A stretch of 64,000 bases of DNA from Beroe forskalii (taxonomy: Eukaryota; Ctenophora; Nuda; Beroida; Beroidae), in the NCBI GenBank assembly GCA_011033025.1, contig WFMF01000225.1, forward strand, positions 186,001 through 250,000. Reading direction: 5' to 3'. Shown piece after piece: positions 14,215 to 25,738 of the stretch. Both the position numbers and the translations under genes were made by a program. The notes beneath the pieces were generated by a model. That model was not told the origin of the DNA. It saw only the letters and a list, made by a program, of their open reading frames with translations, and searched no databases. The first letter of the stretch is position 1; each line of letters opens with the position of its first letter.

Positions 14215-15938
14215 GGGGAGATTCAGGTACTAAGTTGCAGACACAGGGCCGACGATCCTGCATTTTGGCCTTTTTGAGTTGAGACCACCCACCTGTATTT
14301 TGGTACCTGGGTACTAAGTGGTTTTGGCATAAAATTAAGACACCCACCCTAAATTTAAGTTTTTTGGAGCAGTTCCAGAATAGAAAATTTAATTCCAGAC
14401 TCTGGTAGTACAAAGGAATCTGAAAAGTGCTATTTGAGTATTTGATATTGAAATAGGCACAATTACAATAGTTTCAATCATCATACAACTGAACTCCTCA
14501 TTTATTTTGTGCCAGGCAAAGTTGAAATTCAATGCCCACTGCCCTGCAATAACCTTGTGGGAAAACATCTTCCCACAGTTATAAGCAATTTTTATGCTCT
14601 TCAGTATATTTTTGGATTTATTTTGTCCATTGAAGGCTTTCATAACCAATTGACCCAAGCTCTCCCCTCCATTTCATTCCCTTCATTCCTTTTTATAAAG
14701 CCCTAGCCCTACATTTGGGTGCGTCGATTATTGTTGTTTTTTGAGATAATCATGATGGTGGAATGTTTTTGTTGCTTCATCTGTAATCTGGTTCTAAAAT
14801 GACTCTGGTAGCAGTTTTTGAGAACAAAACTGAAGTTTCATGGTTGAACCAGTCATATGATATTTTAGCACGTCATGCTTTTCCAAGTGAAGTTGGAGGT
14901 GATTCTTTAATTCTTTATCTTTACCTACAATCTTTCGAAATAGAGGGTATTCCAGCTTGTTTTATAGCTCTGAAAACCCTAACAGTATCCGAAAACTTTG
15001 ATTGGGCCCAAGCCAAAAGCATAGAATCAAAATTCCGGATTTTGATCGCGTGACTTAGATCACATGATCATGAAAATTAATAAAATGCGTTTTTTAATGT
15101 TTACATATTATGAACTTTAGATACTGCAATCGTTTTGTCAAAATATATAAAAATTAATTTGCGATCTGATAGTGATGAAGTGAAATTTTCCATTTCGGCT
15201 AAGGGGACGAGAACTAAAATGCTTAATATGGTCACGTGACTAGCTAAGAATTGCCCTAAAATCGCCACTTTAATGATTCCACTCGAAACTTTTGGATCTT
15301 TATCAAGGTTTCATAACCATTTAACACTTAAGTGTGTTGGTAAAGTACCTACGTCCTTACAGGATTTATGGGTGACTACACCATGTTCGAAGTTTTGTGA
15401 CCATCTTTGTAGCTTGCACAGCTCATTACACATTGAAAATGTAAGTTTCAATTCATGTGAGCACTCGCCACGAAAGCACTAGGTATTCGTAAGAGTGAGA
15501 TATTACAGAATATTACAGAATATGTTCATTGTACAAACAAAATTGCTAAATGTTTACAGAATGTTTGGTGGCCAGGTAGCTCAGTCAGTCATTAATAAGC
15601 GGCAATCGAGAAGTTGCTGTTCCCGCTCAATCTAATTTTGTGCTAACGTGCGTGTTATTTGGCTCCAAAATGTATTGCATTATCTAATTAATGTGATCAG
15701 GCAGAAAATTAAATTTGAGATGAATTTCCCGCAGTTTACGGGGAAAACGTAAATATTTCACACTCTGATACTACGAAATCAGTAGATATCGACGTATTTT
15801 AGTACCAAGGTACCAACTGATTTTTCAAATTCCAGCTGATGACCACGTATTTTAGTACCCAGGTACTAAACGACATTCGAGGGAAAAATAGACCCACCCA
15901 CCGGCCCTGTGTCTGCAACTTAGTACCCGAATCTCCCC
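14215..15938. mobile_element. DNA transposon with 37-bp terminal inverted repeats, non-autonomous
   Basis: The left end 14215-14251 and right end 15902-15938 are inverted copies matching at 36 of 37 positions; they start GGGGAGATTC and end CACAGGGCCG. Further in, both ends carry subterminal GTACCTGGGTACTAAG-like motifs in opposite orientation (near 14311 and 15803-15870). The element splits one unit of the GPCR-1 exon array; flanking CTTCGC sequence suggests a target duplication of up to 8 bp, but the repeated target makes this uncertain. Internal open frames (14389-14658 minus, 14799-15053 plus, 15273-15482 plus) show no transposase signature I recognise. Superfamily not assigned. Confidence 0.85.
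15570..15640 (+). other. Possible tRNA-related (SINE-like) promoter fragment
   Basis: GGTAGCTCAGTCAGTC resembles a tRNA A box, and GTTCCCGCTCAATCT about 45 bases later weakly resembles a B box. No cloverleaf can be drawn convincingly and no 3' tail is evident. It lies inside the 37-bp-TIR transposon. Low confidence. Confidence 0.25.
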
Positions 15939-18900
15939 CGCCTTCGCGACCACCATGTCCCTCTTCTTTGACTTCTTGAGTACTTGACCCCCCCCCCGCC
16001 CTAGGATGAATGACACAGAGGAGTTGTCTCTGGGGCGCCCAGGCCCTTCATGACCACCATGTCCCTCTTCTTTGACTTCTTGAGTACTTGACCCCCCTAG
16101 GATGAATGACACAGAGGAGTTGTCTGGGGGCGCCCAGGCCGTCTTCGCGACCACCATGTCCCTCTTCTTTGACTTCTTGAGTACTTGACCCCCCCCTAGG
16201 ATGAATGACACAGAGGAGTTGTCTGGGGGCGCCCAGCCGCCTTCGCGACCATGTCCCTTCTTTGACTTCTTGAGTACTTGACCCCCCCCTAGGATGAATG
16301 ACACAGAGGAGTTGATGGGGACCACCTTCATGTCCCTCTTCTTTGACTTCTTGAGTACTTGACCCCCCTAGGATGAATGACACAGAGGAGTTGTCTGGGG
16401 CGCCCAGGCCGCCTTCGCGACCACCATGTCCCTCTTCTTTGACTTCTTGAGTACTTGACCCCCCCCCCTAGGATGAATGACACAGAGGAGTTGTCTGGGG
16501 CGCCCAGGCCACCTTCGAGACCACCATGTCCCTTCTTTGACTTCTTGAGTACTTGACCCCCCTAGGATGAATGACACAGAGGAGTTGTCTGGGGGCGCCC
16601 AGGCCGCCTTCATGACCACCATGTCCCTCTTCTTTGACTTCTTGAGTACTTGACCCCCCTAGGATGAATGACACGGAGGAGTTGTCTGGGGGCGCCTAGG
16701 CCGCCTTCGCGACCACCATGTCCCTCTTCTTTGACTTCTTGAGTACTTGACCCCCCCCCTAGGATGAATGACACAGAGGAGTTGTCTGGGGGCGCCCAGG
16801 CCGTCTTCGCGACCACCATGTCCCTCTTCTTTGACTTCTTGAGTACTTGACCCCCCCCCCCCTAGGATGAATGACATAGTGGAGTTGTCTGGGGGCGCCC
16901 AGGCCGCCTTCGCGACCACCATGTCCCTCTTCTTTGACTTCTTGAGTACTTGACCCCCCCCCGCCCTAGGATGAATGACACAGAGGAGTTGTCTGGGGGC
17001 GCCCAGGCCGCCTTCGCGACCACCATGTCCCTCTTCTTTGACTTCTTGAGTACTTGACCCCCCCTAGGATGAATGACACAGAGGAGTTGTCTGGGGCGCC
17101 CAGGCCGTCTTCGCGACCACCATGTCCCTCTTCTTTGACGAGTACTTGTGATGAATGACACAGAGGAGTTGACTGGGGCGCCCAGGCCGCCTTCGCGACC
17201 ACCATGTCCCTCTTCTTTGACTTCTTGAGTACTTGACCCCCCCTAGGATGAATGACACAGAGGAGTTGTCTGGGGCGCCCAGGCCGCCTTCGCGACCACC
17301 ATGTCCCTCTTCTTTGACTTCTTGAGTACTTGACCCCCCCTAGGATGAATGACACAGAGGAGTTGTCTGGGGGCGCCCAGGCCACCTTCGAGACCACCAT
17401 GTCCTCTTCTTTGACTTCTTGAGTACTTGACCCCCCCCTAGGATGAATGACACAGAGGAGTTGTCTGGGGCGCCCAGGCCGCCCCCACCATGTCCCTGCT
17501 TTGACTTCTTGAGTACTGACCCCCCCAGGATGAATGACACGGAGGAGTTGTCTGGGGCGCCTAGGCCGCCTTCATGACCACCATGTCCCTCTTCTTTGAC
17601 TTCTTGAGTACTTGACCCCCCCCCCTAGGATGAATGACACAGAGGAGTTGTCTGGGGGCGCCCAGGCCGTCTTCGCGACCACCATGTCCCTCTTCTTTGA
17701 CTTCTTGAGTACTTGACCCCCCCTAGGATGAATGACATAGAGGAGTTGTCTGGGGGCGCCCAGGCCGCCTTCGCGACCACCATGTCCCTCTTCTTTGACT
17801 TCTTGAGTACTTGACCCCCCCCTAGGATGAATGACACAGAGGAGTTGTCTGGGGGCGCCCAGGCCGCCTTCGCGACCACCATGTCCCTCTTCTTTGACTT
17901 CTTGAGTACTTGACCCCCCCCTAGGATGAATGACACAGAGGAGTTGTCTGGGGGCGCCCAGGCCGCCTTCATGACCACCATGTCCCTCTTCTTTGACTTC
18001 TTGAGTACTTGACCCCCCCCTAGGATGAATGACACAGAGGAGTTGTCTGGGGGCGCCCAGGCCGCCTTCGCGACCACCATGTCCCTCTTCTTTGACTTCT
18101 TGAGTACTTGACCCCCCCCCTAGGATGAATGACACAGAGGAGTTGTCTGGGGGCGCCCAGGCCGCCTTCGCGACCACCATGTCCTCTTCTTTGACTTCTT
18201 GAGTACTTGACCCCCCTAGGATGAATGACACAGAGGAGTTGTCTGGGGCGCCCAGGCCGCCTTCGCGACCACCATGTCCCTCTTCTTTGACTTCTTGAGT
18301 ACTTGACCCCCCTAGGATGAATGACACAGAGGAGTTTTCTTGGGCGCCCAGGCCGCCTTCTGTCCCTCTTCTTTGGGTACTTGACCCCCCCCCAGGATGA
18401 ATGACACAGAGGAGTTGTCTGGGGCCGCCTGCGACCACCATGTCCCTCTTCTTTGACTTCTTGAGTACTTGACCCCCCCCCTAGGATGAATGACACAGAG
18501 GAGTTGTCTGGGGGCGCCCAGGCCGCCTTCGCGACCACCATGTCCCTCTTCTTTGACTTCTTGAGTACTTGACCCCCCCCCTAGGATGAATGACACAGGA
18601 GTTATGACCACCATGTCCTCTTCTTTGACTTCTTGAGTACTTGACCCCCCCCCCCCCCTAGGATGAATGACACAGAGGAGTTGTCTGGGGGCGCCCAGGC
18701 CGCCTTCACGACCACCATGTCCCTCTTCTTTGACTTCTTGAGTACTTGACCCCCCCTAGGATGAATGACACAGAGGAGTTGTCTGGGGGGCCCAGGCCGC
18801 CTTCGCGACCACCATGTCCCTCTTCTTTGACTTCTTGAGTACTTGACCCCCCCCCTAGGATGAATGACACAGAGGAGTTGTCTGGGGGCGCCCAGGCCGC

Positions 18901-20293
18901 CTTCAGACCACCATGTCCCTCTTCTTTGACTTCTTGAGTACTTGACCCCCCCCCCCTAGGATGAATGACACAGAGGAGTTGTCTGGGGGCGCCCAGGCCG
19001 CCTTCGCGACCACCATGTCCCTCTTCTTTGACTTCTTGAGTACTTGACCCCCCCCCCTAGGATGAATGACACAGAGGAGTTGTCTGGGGGCGCCCAGGCC
19101 ACCTTCGCGACCACCATGTCCCTCTTCTTTGACTTCTTGAGTACTTGACCCCCCTAGGATGAATGACACAGAGGAGTTGTCTGGGGGCGCCCAGGCCGCC
19201 TTCGCGACCACCATGTCCCTCTTCTTTGACTTCTTGAGTACTTGACCCCCCCTAGGATGAATGACACAGAGGAGTTGTCTGGGGGCGCCCAGGCCGCCTT
19301 CGCGACCACCATGTCCCTCTTCTTTGACTTCTTGAGTACTTGACCCCCCCCTAGGATGAATGACACAGAGGAGTTGTCTGGGGGCCCAGGCCCTTCATGA
19401 CCACCATGTCCCTCTTCTTTGACTTCTTGAGTACTTGACCCCCCCCTAGGATGAATGACACAGTGTCCGCCGAGGCCGCCTTCTGTCCCTTTCTTTGACT
19501 TCTTGAGTACTTGACCCCCCTAGGATGAATGACACAGAGGAGTTGTCTGGGGGCGCCCAGGCCGCCTTCGCGACCACCATGTCCCTCTTCTTTGACTTCT
19601 TGAGTACTTGACCCCCCCTAGGATGAATGACACAGAGGAGTTGTCTGGGGGGCCCAGGCCGCCTTCGCGACCACCATGTCCCTCTTCTTTGACTTCTTGA
19701 GTACTTGACCCCCCCCCCCCTAGGATGAATGACACAGAGGAGTTGTCTGGAGGCGCCCAGACCGCCTTTGCAACCACCATGTCCCTCTTCTTTGACTTCT
19801 TGAGTACTTGACCCCCCCCCCTAGGATGAATGACACAGAGGAGTTGTCTGGGGGCGCCCAGGCCGCCTTCGCGACCACCATGTCCCTCTTCTTTGACTTC
19901 TTGAGTACTTGACCCCCCCTAGGATGAATGACACAGAGGAGTTGTCTGGGGGCGCCCAGGCCGCCTTCGCGACCACCATGTCCCTCTTCTTTGACTTCTT
20001 GAGTACTTGACCCCCCCCCCCCCTAGGATGAATGACACAGAGGAGTTGTCTGGGGCGCCTTCAGGACCACCATGTCCTCTTGACTTCTTGAGTACTTGAC
20101 CCCCCTAGGATGAATGACACATTGGCGCCCAGGCCGCCTTCGCGACCACCATGTCCCTCTTCTTTGACTTCTTGAGTACTTGACCCCCCCTAGGATGAAT
20201 GACACAGAGGAGTTGTCTGGGGGCGCCCAGGCCGCCTTCGCGACCACCATGTCCCTCTTCTTTGACTTCTTGAGTACTTGACCCCCTCCCTAG

Positions 20294-22794
20294 GATGAAT
20301 GACACAGAGGAGTTGTCTGGGGGCGCCCAGGCCGCCTTCGCGACCACCATGTCCCTCTTCTTCCTGGTGGACATCCTGGGAAACTTCCTGGTTATCCTGG
20401 CCATCAGCACCAACGAGAAGCTCCAGATAACAAGCAACTTCTACCTCTTCGCGCTGGCAGTGGCAGACATCACCATAGGTAAATCACCATAGGTAAATCG
20501 TTAGCATTAGAATAGGTAAATGAAGCATGACACCCAACCTATGAAACTTGCCAACTATACTTCGCGTATTAGTAATCCGCCGGGCTATGCATCTTTTCTA
20601 GCGCGCGGCAGTACTAAGTGACGTCATATGCCCGGCGGATTACTAATACGCGAAGTATAACACTCATCACTCCCAGGAGTGAACACGATGTTGCCAGCTA
20701 CTATCACTGTGAGTGCTAACAGCGCCGTCCTTTCCCCGTGGATGTGCACTCTCACTAGCTTCATCGACACCGCCACTCTGCCCCTCTCCCTGTGGATACT
20801 GTCCGCGTCCTCACTAGACAGATGCGTCATGATCTACAAACCTCTCAAATACCAGTGAGTTTACCACAATTACTATTCACCAGTGTCATGGTCTACAAAC
20901 CTCTTAAATACCAGTGAGTTTACCACAATTACTGTTCACCAGTGAGTTGAAATTGTTAAGTTAAGCAACAACTTAACTTCGGGTCCAAAGTCCTTTTTGT
21001 TCTTTATTCCAGGACAAAAGGGACCTGGGAAATCAAACACTGCACAGATACTCACATCACGCTAGATACCAAACACTCCCGATCTGACCTGCCCAACCAA
21101 GTTTGTACAGGAAGTGGATCACTACGCAGAAGACGTTCACCTCCATCGCTCTGATCCTGGGAGGCTGTTCCTTGCTGTGCTGCCCCATCCTCAGCCCCCT
21201 CATCCCCAGCGATTGGAGTCCTCTCAGCTACACCTGCGCTCCGGACTTCTTCGGCAGCCTCAACTACTTCGCCGCCTACTGCTTCTTCACCTTCCCCGTC
21301 CCTATTATCATCGTCATGGTCTCCTACGTCATCATATTTACTGTGAGTTATAGGTCTCCTACGTCATCATATTTACTGTGAGTTATAGGTCTCCTACGTC
21401 ATCATATTTACTGTGAGTTATAGGCTACTCTACTCGTCCTTTTGGGTGCAGCCTAAAAAACAAAAGTAAAGCTCATTCTGTTGCCGTGTTTGGAGTATTG
21501 AAATGAAATTTTAGAATGTCACAGAGATTGGTCATAGATTTTTGCACCAAAATTTCAAATTTCTGTTTCAAAAGGAAAGTTGGAAATGGGCTGTGCATCC
21601 ATAAATTCTTGGCTAGCTAGTATCATTAGAAATAAATAAATTTGAATCCTGCACTGTGAGTATTAAATGTGAATCTTTCAATCCTTGCCCTATAAACTTA
21701 ATAAAACGTATGGAAGTTTAAACGTTTATTAACTTATTAACTGATACGAGAACACAGATTATCGTTGTCAGTTTGCCCATTTAGCTAAATAGTTGCCCTG
21801 TATGAGAGTTGGGTGCGGTAAATGGAAGTGAAAGTCCTGATCTGACAATAAACTCGGGCTCTGATAACCACTAGGTGACGCACTTCTAGTGCTGTTGACG
21901 TAGCATCTGACAGTTGGTGTAATATTGTTCACTGTCAGCATTCTACCTCATGATATTTCAACTATAGGCACAGGTTAGGTCTGGGTTAGTGCGTGGGTTT
22001 GGGTTAGGTTGGTTAGGGTTATAGTTATTTTCAGCGTTGGGGACAGAATGATGATTGCCGTGTGGTAAAATTTCGGTTCAAAGTCGGGCTGCCATCAGGG
22101 CGTGCTAAGAATTGAAAAAGTGAAGTGTTGTGACCTGTTTCAGGTGGTCACCTCGCTCCGTTGCAAAGTTAGTCGGCAGAAGATCCGGGCGACTATGACA
22201 GTGCTGGCAGTGATAGTGTGTCTGCTGGTGTGTGTGCTGCCCGTGTGGGGCAGGGCCCTCTACATCCTCTTCTACTTCCGTCAGCACGACCACCTGCCCC
22301 CCATATACCCCCTGCTAGAGATCTCCCTGCACTGGCTCCTCTTCAGTCACTCGGCTATCAACCCCTGCATCTACGGACTCGTCAACCCACAGTTCCAAGA
22401 TGCTTTCAAGCACATCGTCTTCTTCTTCCGGCGGGAGAAGAAAAGGCGCACTTTGGGGGATATAGACACGCGCCACAGAGGCTCCCAGAAGCGCTTCTCT
22501 AGCGTATACAGCATCGAGAACTCCGTGGTGAGAGACAAGCAGCCCTCACCCAACATTAACAACAATGTCAAGAACGAGAGTCTGTTCCAGGACATTTCCT
22601 GCTCCATTCTGAGGAACAATAACACTTTCCTGGGCCTCAAGTTCTCTAAAATAGAGGGCAAGGACGGTGCAGACGCGGGAGGGAAGTCTCAAAGCGGACT
22701 TGTACAAAATGTTAACAATATGGTTCACATCTCAGAAAATATGGATAGTGAGCAATACTGCGACTCAGTTGTCCAAACGACAACTCAGGTCTAG
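20294..22794 (+). CDS. GPCR-1: rhodopsin-like (class A) 7TM receptor, four coding exons, complete
   Basis: Exons 20294-20478 (ATG at 20295), 20677-20854, 21111-21342 and 22144-22794 join in phases 1, 2 and 0 into 414 residues with no stop. TM1 carries N30 of the GN motif; TM2 reads ALAVADITIG with D58. C85 and R110 are exactly 25 apart, as expected for positions 3.25 and 3.50; the DRY motif is D-R-C. The ECL2 cysteine is C163. TM5 has P185 and Y193 at the conserved spacing. TM6 reads CVLPVWG and TM7 NPCIY (271-275). A long polar C-tail ends TTTQV, a class I PDZ-binding pattern. Such receptors signal through G proteins at the plasma membrane. TM1, TM2 and TM7 look like aminergic or melatonin-type receptors, but I would not name a ligand. 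The exon begins at a splice acceptor (CCCTAG), so a 5' non-coding exon probably lies upstream of the array. Each of the three introns starts with a duplicated donor region. Confidence 0.93.
20469..20496 (+). repeat. Donor-spanning 14-bp tandem duplication, GPCR-1 intron 1
   Basis: ATCACCATAGGTAA occurs twice in direct succession. The first copy holds the exon 1/intron 1 junction (ATAG then GTAAAT); the second repeats the last exon bases and the donor. Using the second donor would add 14 nt and shift the frame. Confidence 0.9.
20556..20659. mobile_element. 104-bp MITE with perfect 30-bp inverted repeats in GPCR-1 intron 1
   Basis: Arms 20556-20585 and 20630-20659 are perfect inverted complements (TATACTTCGCG...CCGGGC). 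TATA at both ends could be the target duplication. The 44-bp loop holds TGACGTCAT, a CRE-type palindrome. No coding capacity. Confidence 0.88.
20826..20943 (+). repeat. Donor-spanning 59-bp tandem duplication, GPCR-1 intron 2
   Basis: Units 20826-20884 and 20885-20943 differ at three bases. Unit 1 holds the last codons of exon 2 (VMIYKPLKYQ) and the CA-GTGAGT donor; unit 2 repeats both inside the intron. Splicing at the second donor would insert 59 nt and break the frame. Confidence 0.93.
21319..21423 (+). repeat. Donor-spanning 35-bp tandem triplication, GPCR-1 intron 3
   Basis: Three perfect 35-bp units begin at 21319, 21354 and 21389. The first holds the last codons of exon 3 (SYVIIFT) and the ACT-GTGAGT donor; the other two repeat exon tail plus donor. 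Confidence 0.95.
21424..22143 (+). other. GPCR-1 intron 3
   Basis: The rest of the intron after the donor triplication has no exon-like signal. A short GGTTAG-rich patch at 21966-22024 is degenerate and is not a telomeric array. The acceptor is CTGTTTCAG at 22135-22143. Confidence 0.7.
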
Positions 22795-23674
22795 TGCTCC
22801 GTGGCAAGGAGCAAGTTATGTTGAGACCTTTTAATTCAGGAGAAGGGGAAGTGGTTCCATTTCCCGCCCTGTTCGCTACATCCATCTCTCTGGGATGGCT
22901 CCCCCTTCTTTTTATCCTTCCAAAGCATTAATTTAATATGTTCCTGCATATAAATATGAGTAGGTTTATGTTTTTATATGAGACATAAGAATTTGGGAAT
23001 GATACCTTTTAACATTATGGCCTTTATTTAGCCACCTTTTTTAAGTTTAACGAATCATTTTTGAACATATTTCTTTCTTTCTTTACCGGACAAATGCTTT
23101 TCGGCATATGAGCACCTTACAATCGGCGCCGATCAGCGCCGATTGCAAGCCTATTTTCTAGTGGTTGCCTGTTCAAGGATTTTTCTGCTCTCAAATAACC
23201 ACTTAAATCCATTTACACCCAATAAATTGCATCAGAAGATCCAAAGAATTAGGCCATTATCTGTGTTGTTATCTAATGATGGTCATGTGATTTAGTGAAC
23301 TGGACAGTGCATAAGCAGAAGCTAAGGAATAGAAATTTTATTTGACAAGAAGTCGCATTTGTCTTTCAATTTCAAGGCCTGTTAAATAAGGGTCAATAAG
23401 TTATACAATTGAAAAGGTATCTTTCTCAAAGTCAAATGTATAAATTATGACTTAAGATGGATGGCTTACTGTGCCACGCTGCAGCACATTGGCGCACTGT
23501 ACCATGAAATTAAATGCTTATTTATCGTGTTAATGATTGATTTGTTCTTTTCCATATAACCTGAAAATGTGATATAAATTTCATGAAATGATATCTTTCA
23601 TTCTTTCCTAGTCTTAAGAAACCACGATGGGAATTCACGTGCAATATCGATCAGTATCATAGTACTCAGTACTG
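22795..23674 (+). other. GPCR-1 3' flank, probable 3' UTR
   Basis: Sequence after the TAG stop has no further coding frame. An AATAAA at 23221-23226 is a candidate polyadenylation signal. A small inverted repeat AATCGGCGC/GCGCCGATT lies near 23121-23146. Confidence 0.55.
23221..23226 (+). promoter_or_regulatory. Candidate polyadenylation signal of GPCR-1
   Basis: Canonical AATAAA about 430 bases after the stop codon. Only the hexamer and its position support it. Confidence 0.35.
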
Positions 23675-25326
23675 CATTATGCACCTTCCAAGCATGTTTA
23701 TGCTATGTATTCAAAAACCCTATAGGCACCAGGGTACCGTGCGCAATAAATTATTACGCACTGTAGTGCCGAAATCCGGATTTATTACGCACTGTAGGTC
23801 ATAATAATTTATTATGGTGCAGTAGAACAGTGCGTAATAATTTATTTCGCACAGCTGAGCAAACTGTACCTTCATATTTTAATTTAAAACATTTCCTTGT
23901 GTTTGAAAATATTGCCATTTTCCGAGTAAATTCGGTGCATAATTCAGTTTAATAACTCGTAAAAAAGTACTAAACTCAGCATTAAAAACCTCGGCCTTCG
24001 GCCTCGGTTTCTTAATGCCATATTACACACTCGGGCCTCCGGCCCTCGAGTGTGTAATATGACGTTTAGTACTTTTTACTCGTTACTAAACCCTTCATTA
24101 TATCACTGCATTTCAGCAATAGATGTTTTCGATAATGATATGAGAGTAAAACTTAATTAAAATACTTTATTCAGCGTGATATTTATCTTTGCTTCATCAC
24201 ATTTCACAATGGATGCAAAACTTTGGTTGTTGAAGACTAGATTTAGATTGTTTAACTTGACCTAAAAATTAGTTGTGAATAACTATATGTACTTTAGAGG
24301 CGTAAGACGAACACGCAGACAATATAGAGCCCTGCGAGAGCAGGGCTCTATATAATATTTAAATGTCGACAGCGCAGCTGGAGACATTTAAATAATTTAG
24401 AGTGCGAGGCGAAGCGTAGCTGAGCCGAGTGCTCTAAATCATATTTCTGCGGTGAGTTTGAGCCTCTAAAGTACTATAGTAGTCGAACGGTGTATACAAG
24501 ACACACCCTGTACACAACAAGCGCACATTACCTTATATGGTAATAAGCAAAATGCTTGTTTACACATAACAAAAAGCGCATAACTCAGCCGTTTTTGAGC
24601 AATTTTGATCAAATTTTCAGGATATTACGGGCAACATATGACCAATATAATCCTAGAATAGCTAACATTTTGACCTTCAGAAATTGAGATATCTTAAATA
24701 AACCGGTTTTATGTTAAAAGTTATCGCTTAACAACTGGCTTTTCGGTCATAACTCCCACTTCTGGGGCTCAAAATGAATCTAAACTTCACTGAGATGTTG
24801 CTCATATCTAGCTCTAAATATCCTGAAAGTTTCATCAAGTTTGCTCAAAAAACCTCGGAGATATGCACATTTTTGTAACACAAAAGCAAAGGTCGCGTAG
24901 ATGTGTATTTTTTTATAGTAACGAGTAAGAATTGCTAACCGGGATATAACACACGAGGGCCGAAGGCCCGAGTGTGTTATATCGCATTAAGAACCGAGGC
25001 CGAAGGCCAAGGTTTTTATTGCAGAGGTTTGCAATTTTTGCGAGTTATTAAACTGAATTATGCACCGTAATTACTCGTAAAAAAATGGATAATTTCAAAC
25101 ACAAGGAAATGTTTTAATCTATGATATGAAGCTACAACTGGGTCGACTGTGCGAAATAAATCATTACGCACTGTTCCACTGCACCATAATAAATTATTAT
25201 GACCTACAGTGCGTAATAAATCCTGATTTTGGCACTCCAGTGCGTAATAATTTATTGCGCACGGTGCCCTGGTGCCTATAGGGTTTTTGAATACATAGCA
25301 AAAACATGCCTGGAAGGTGCATAATG
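23675..25326. mobile_element. Fold-back element with ~400-bp inverted arms
   Basis: The left arm (23675 to about 24085) and right arm (about 24915 to 25326) are imperfect inverted copies over their whole length. The outer ends read CATTATGCACCTTCC and GGAAGGTGCATAATG. Both arms carry repeated GTGCGTAATAAT/TTATTACGCAC motifs and two GC-rich hairpins (GGCCTTCGGCC; GGGCCTCCGGCCC). The loop (24086-24914) holds three more perfect hairpins at 24330-24470, among them AGAGCCCTGC/GCAGGGCTCT and ATTTAAATGTC/GACATTTAAAT. No open frame of interest and no clear target duplication. Known fold-back transposons share this form; family not assigned. Confidence 0.88.
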
Positions 25327-25638
25327 GTATTTAATTACAGTGTCATAACAAACACATGATATAAAACGCGTGTAGAACACGACTCTACGCATATAGTACT
25401 ACCCTTTAAATCGGTCAAAACTTGTCGTGAGACTACTATAAGTATTTAATATGTTCAATTTAATATATTTTAATTTAAATACTTGAAATTTTCATGATGA
25501 TCCTTTTCAACAACCATTTCAATATTCGAGTCTCCCTTTGGGGTTCCCCGGGATAAGCCATCGTTCCTTTTTTAATTACCTTTTTTTTTAAAACCCCGGT
25601 TTTTTTTTCACAAAAATTTTCCTTGGGGCAAGGGGTTT

Positions 25639-25738
25639 NNNNNNNNNNNNNNNNNNNNNNNNNNNNNNNNNNNNNNNNNNNNNNNNNNNNNNNNNNNNNN
25701 NNNNNNNNNNNNNNNNNNNNNNNNNNNNNNNNNNNNNN
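25639..25738. other. Assembly gap (100 N)
   Basis: 100 N placed within exon 4 of GPCR-2. The ~100 bases to its left (25540-25638) are rich in homopolymer runs and look like low-quality consensus. Confidence 0.99.

Larger units (their letters stand above)
12882..20293 (+). repeat. Exon-derived minisatellite of GPCR-1 (about 57 units of ~97 bp)
   Basis: Each unit holds a C-rich tract ending in CTAG, then GATGAATGACACAGAGG and the coding sequence for MNDTEELSGGAQAAFATTMS plus LFF, then TGACTTCTTGAGTACTTGAC leading into the next C-tract. The genuine first coding exon of GPCR-1 at 20294 has the same splice acceptor, start codon and first 23 codons, but continues into TM1, whereas units diverge after CTCTTCTT. 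Every complete unit therefore reads as a 28-codon frame from the GPCR-1 start codon to a TGA. C-tract length varies from about 5 to 14. The array is interrupted by an N gap (13826-13925), a short unrelated piece (13926-14010) and a transposon (14215-15938). Confidence 0.96.

Noticed and set aside
12860-20437. Minus-strand open frames in the 97-bp array
   Set aside because: They are antisense to the exon-derived units; the plus strand matches the real GPCR-1 exon.
21966-22024. Telomere-like GGTTAG repeats
   Set aside because: Short, irregular and inside an intron; no TTAGGG array.
22218-22502. Overlapping plus-strand frame in GPCR-1 exon 4
   Set aside because: Shadow of the TM6-TM7 coding frame.
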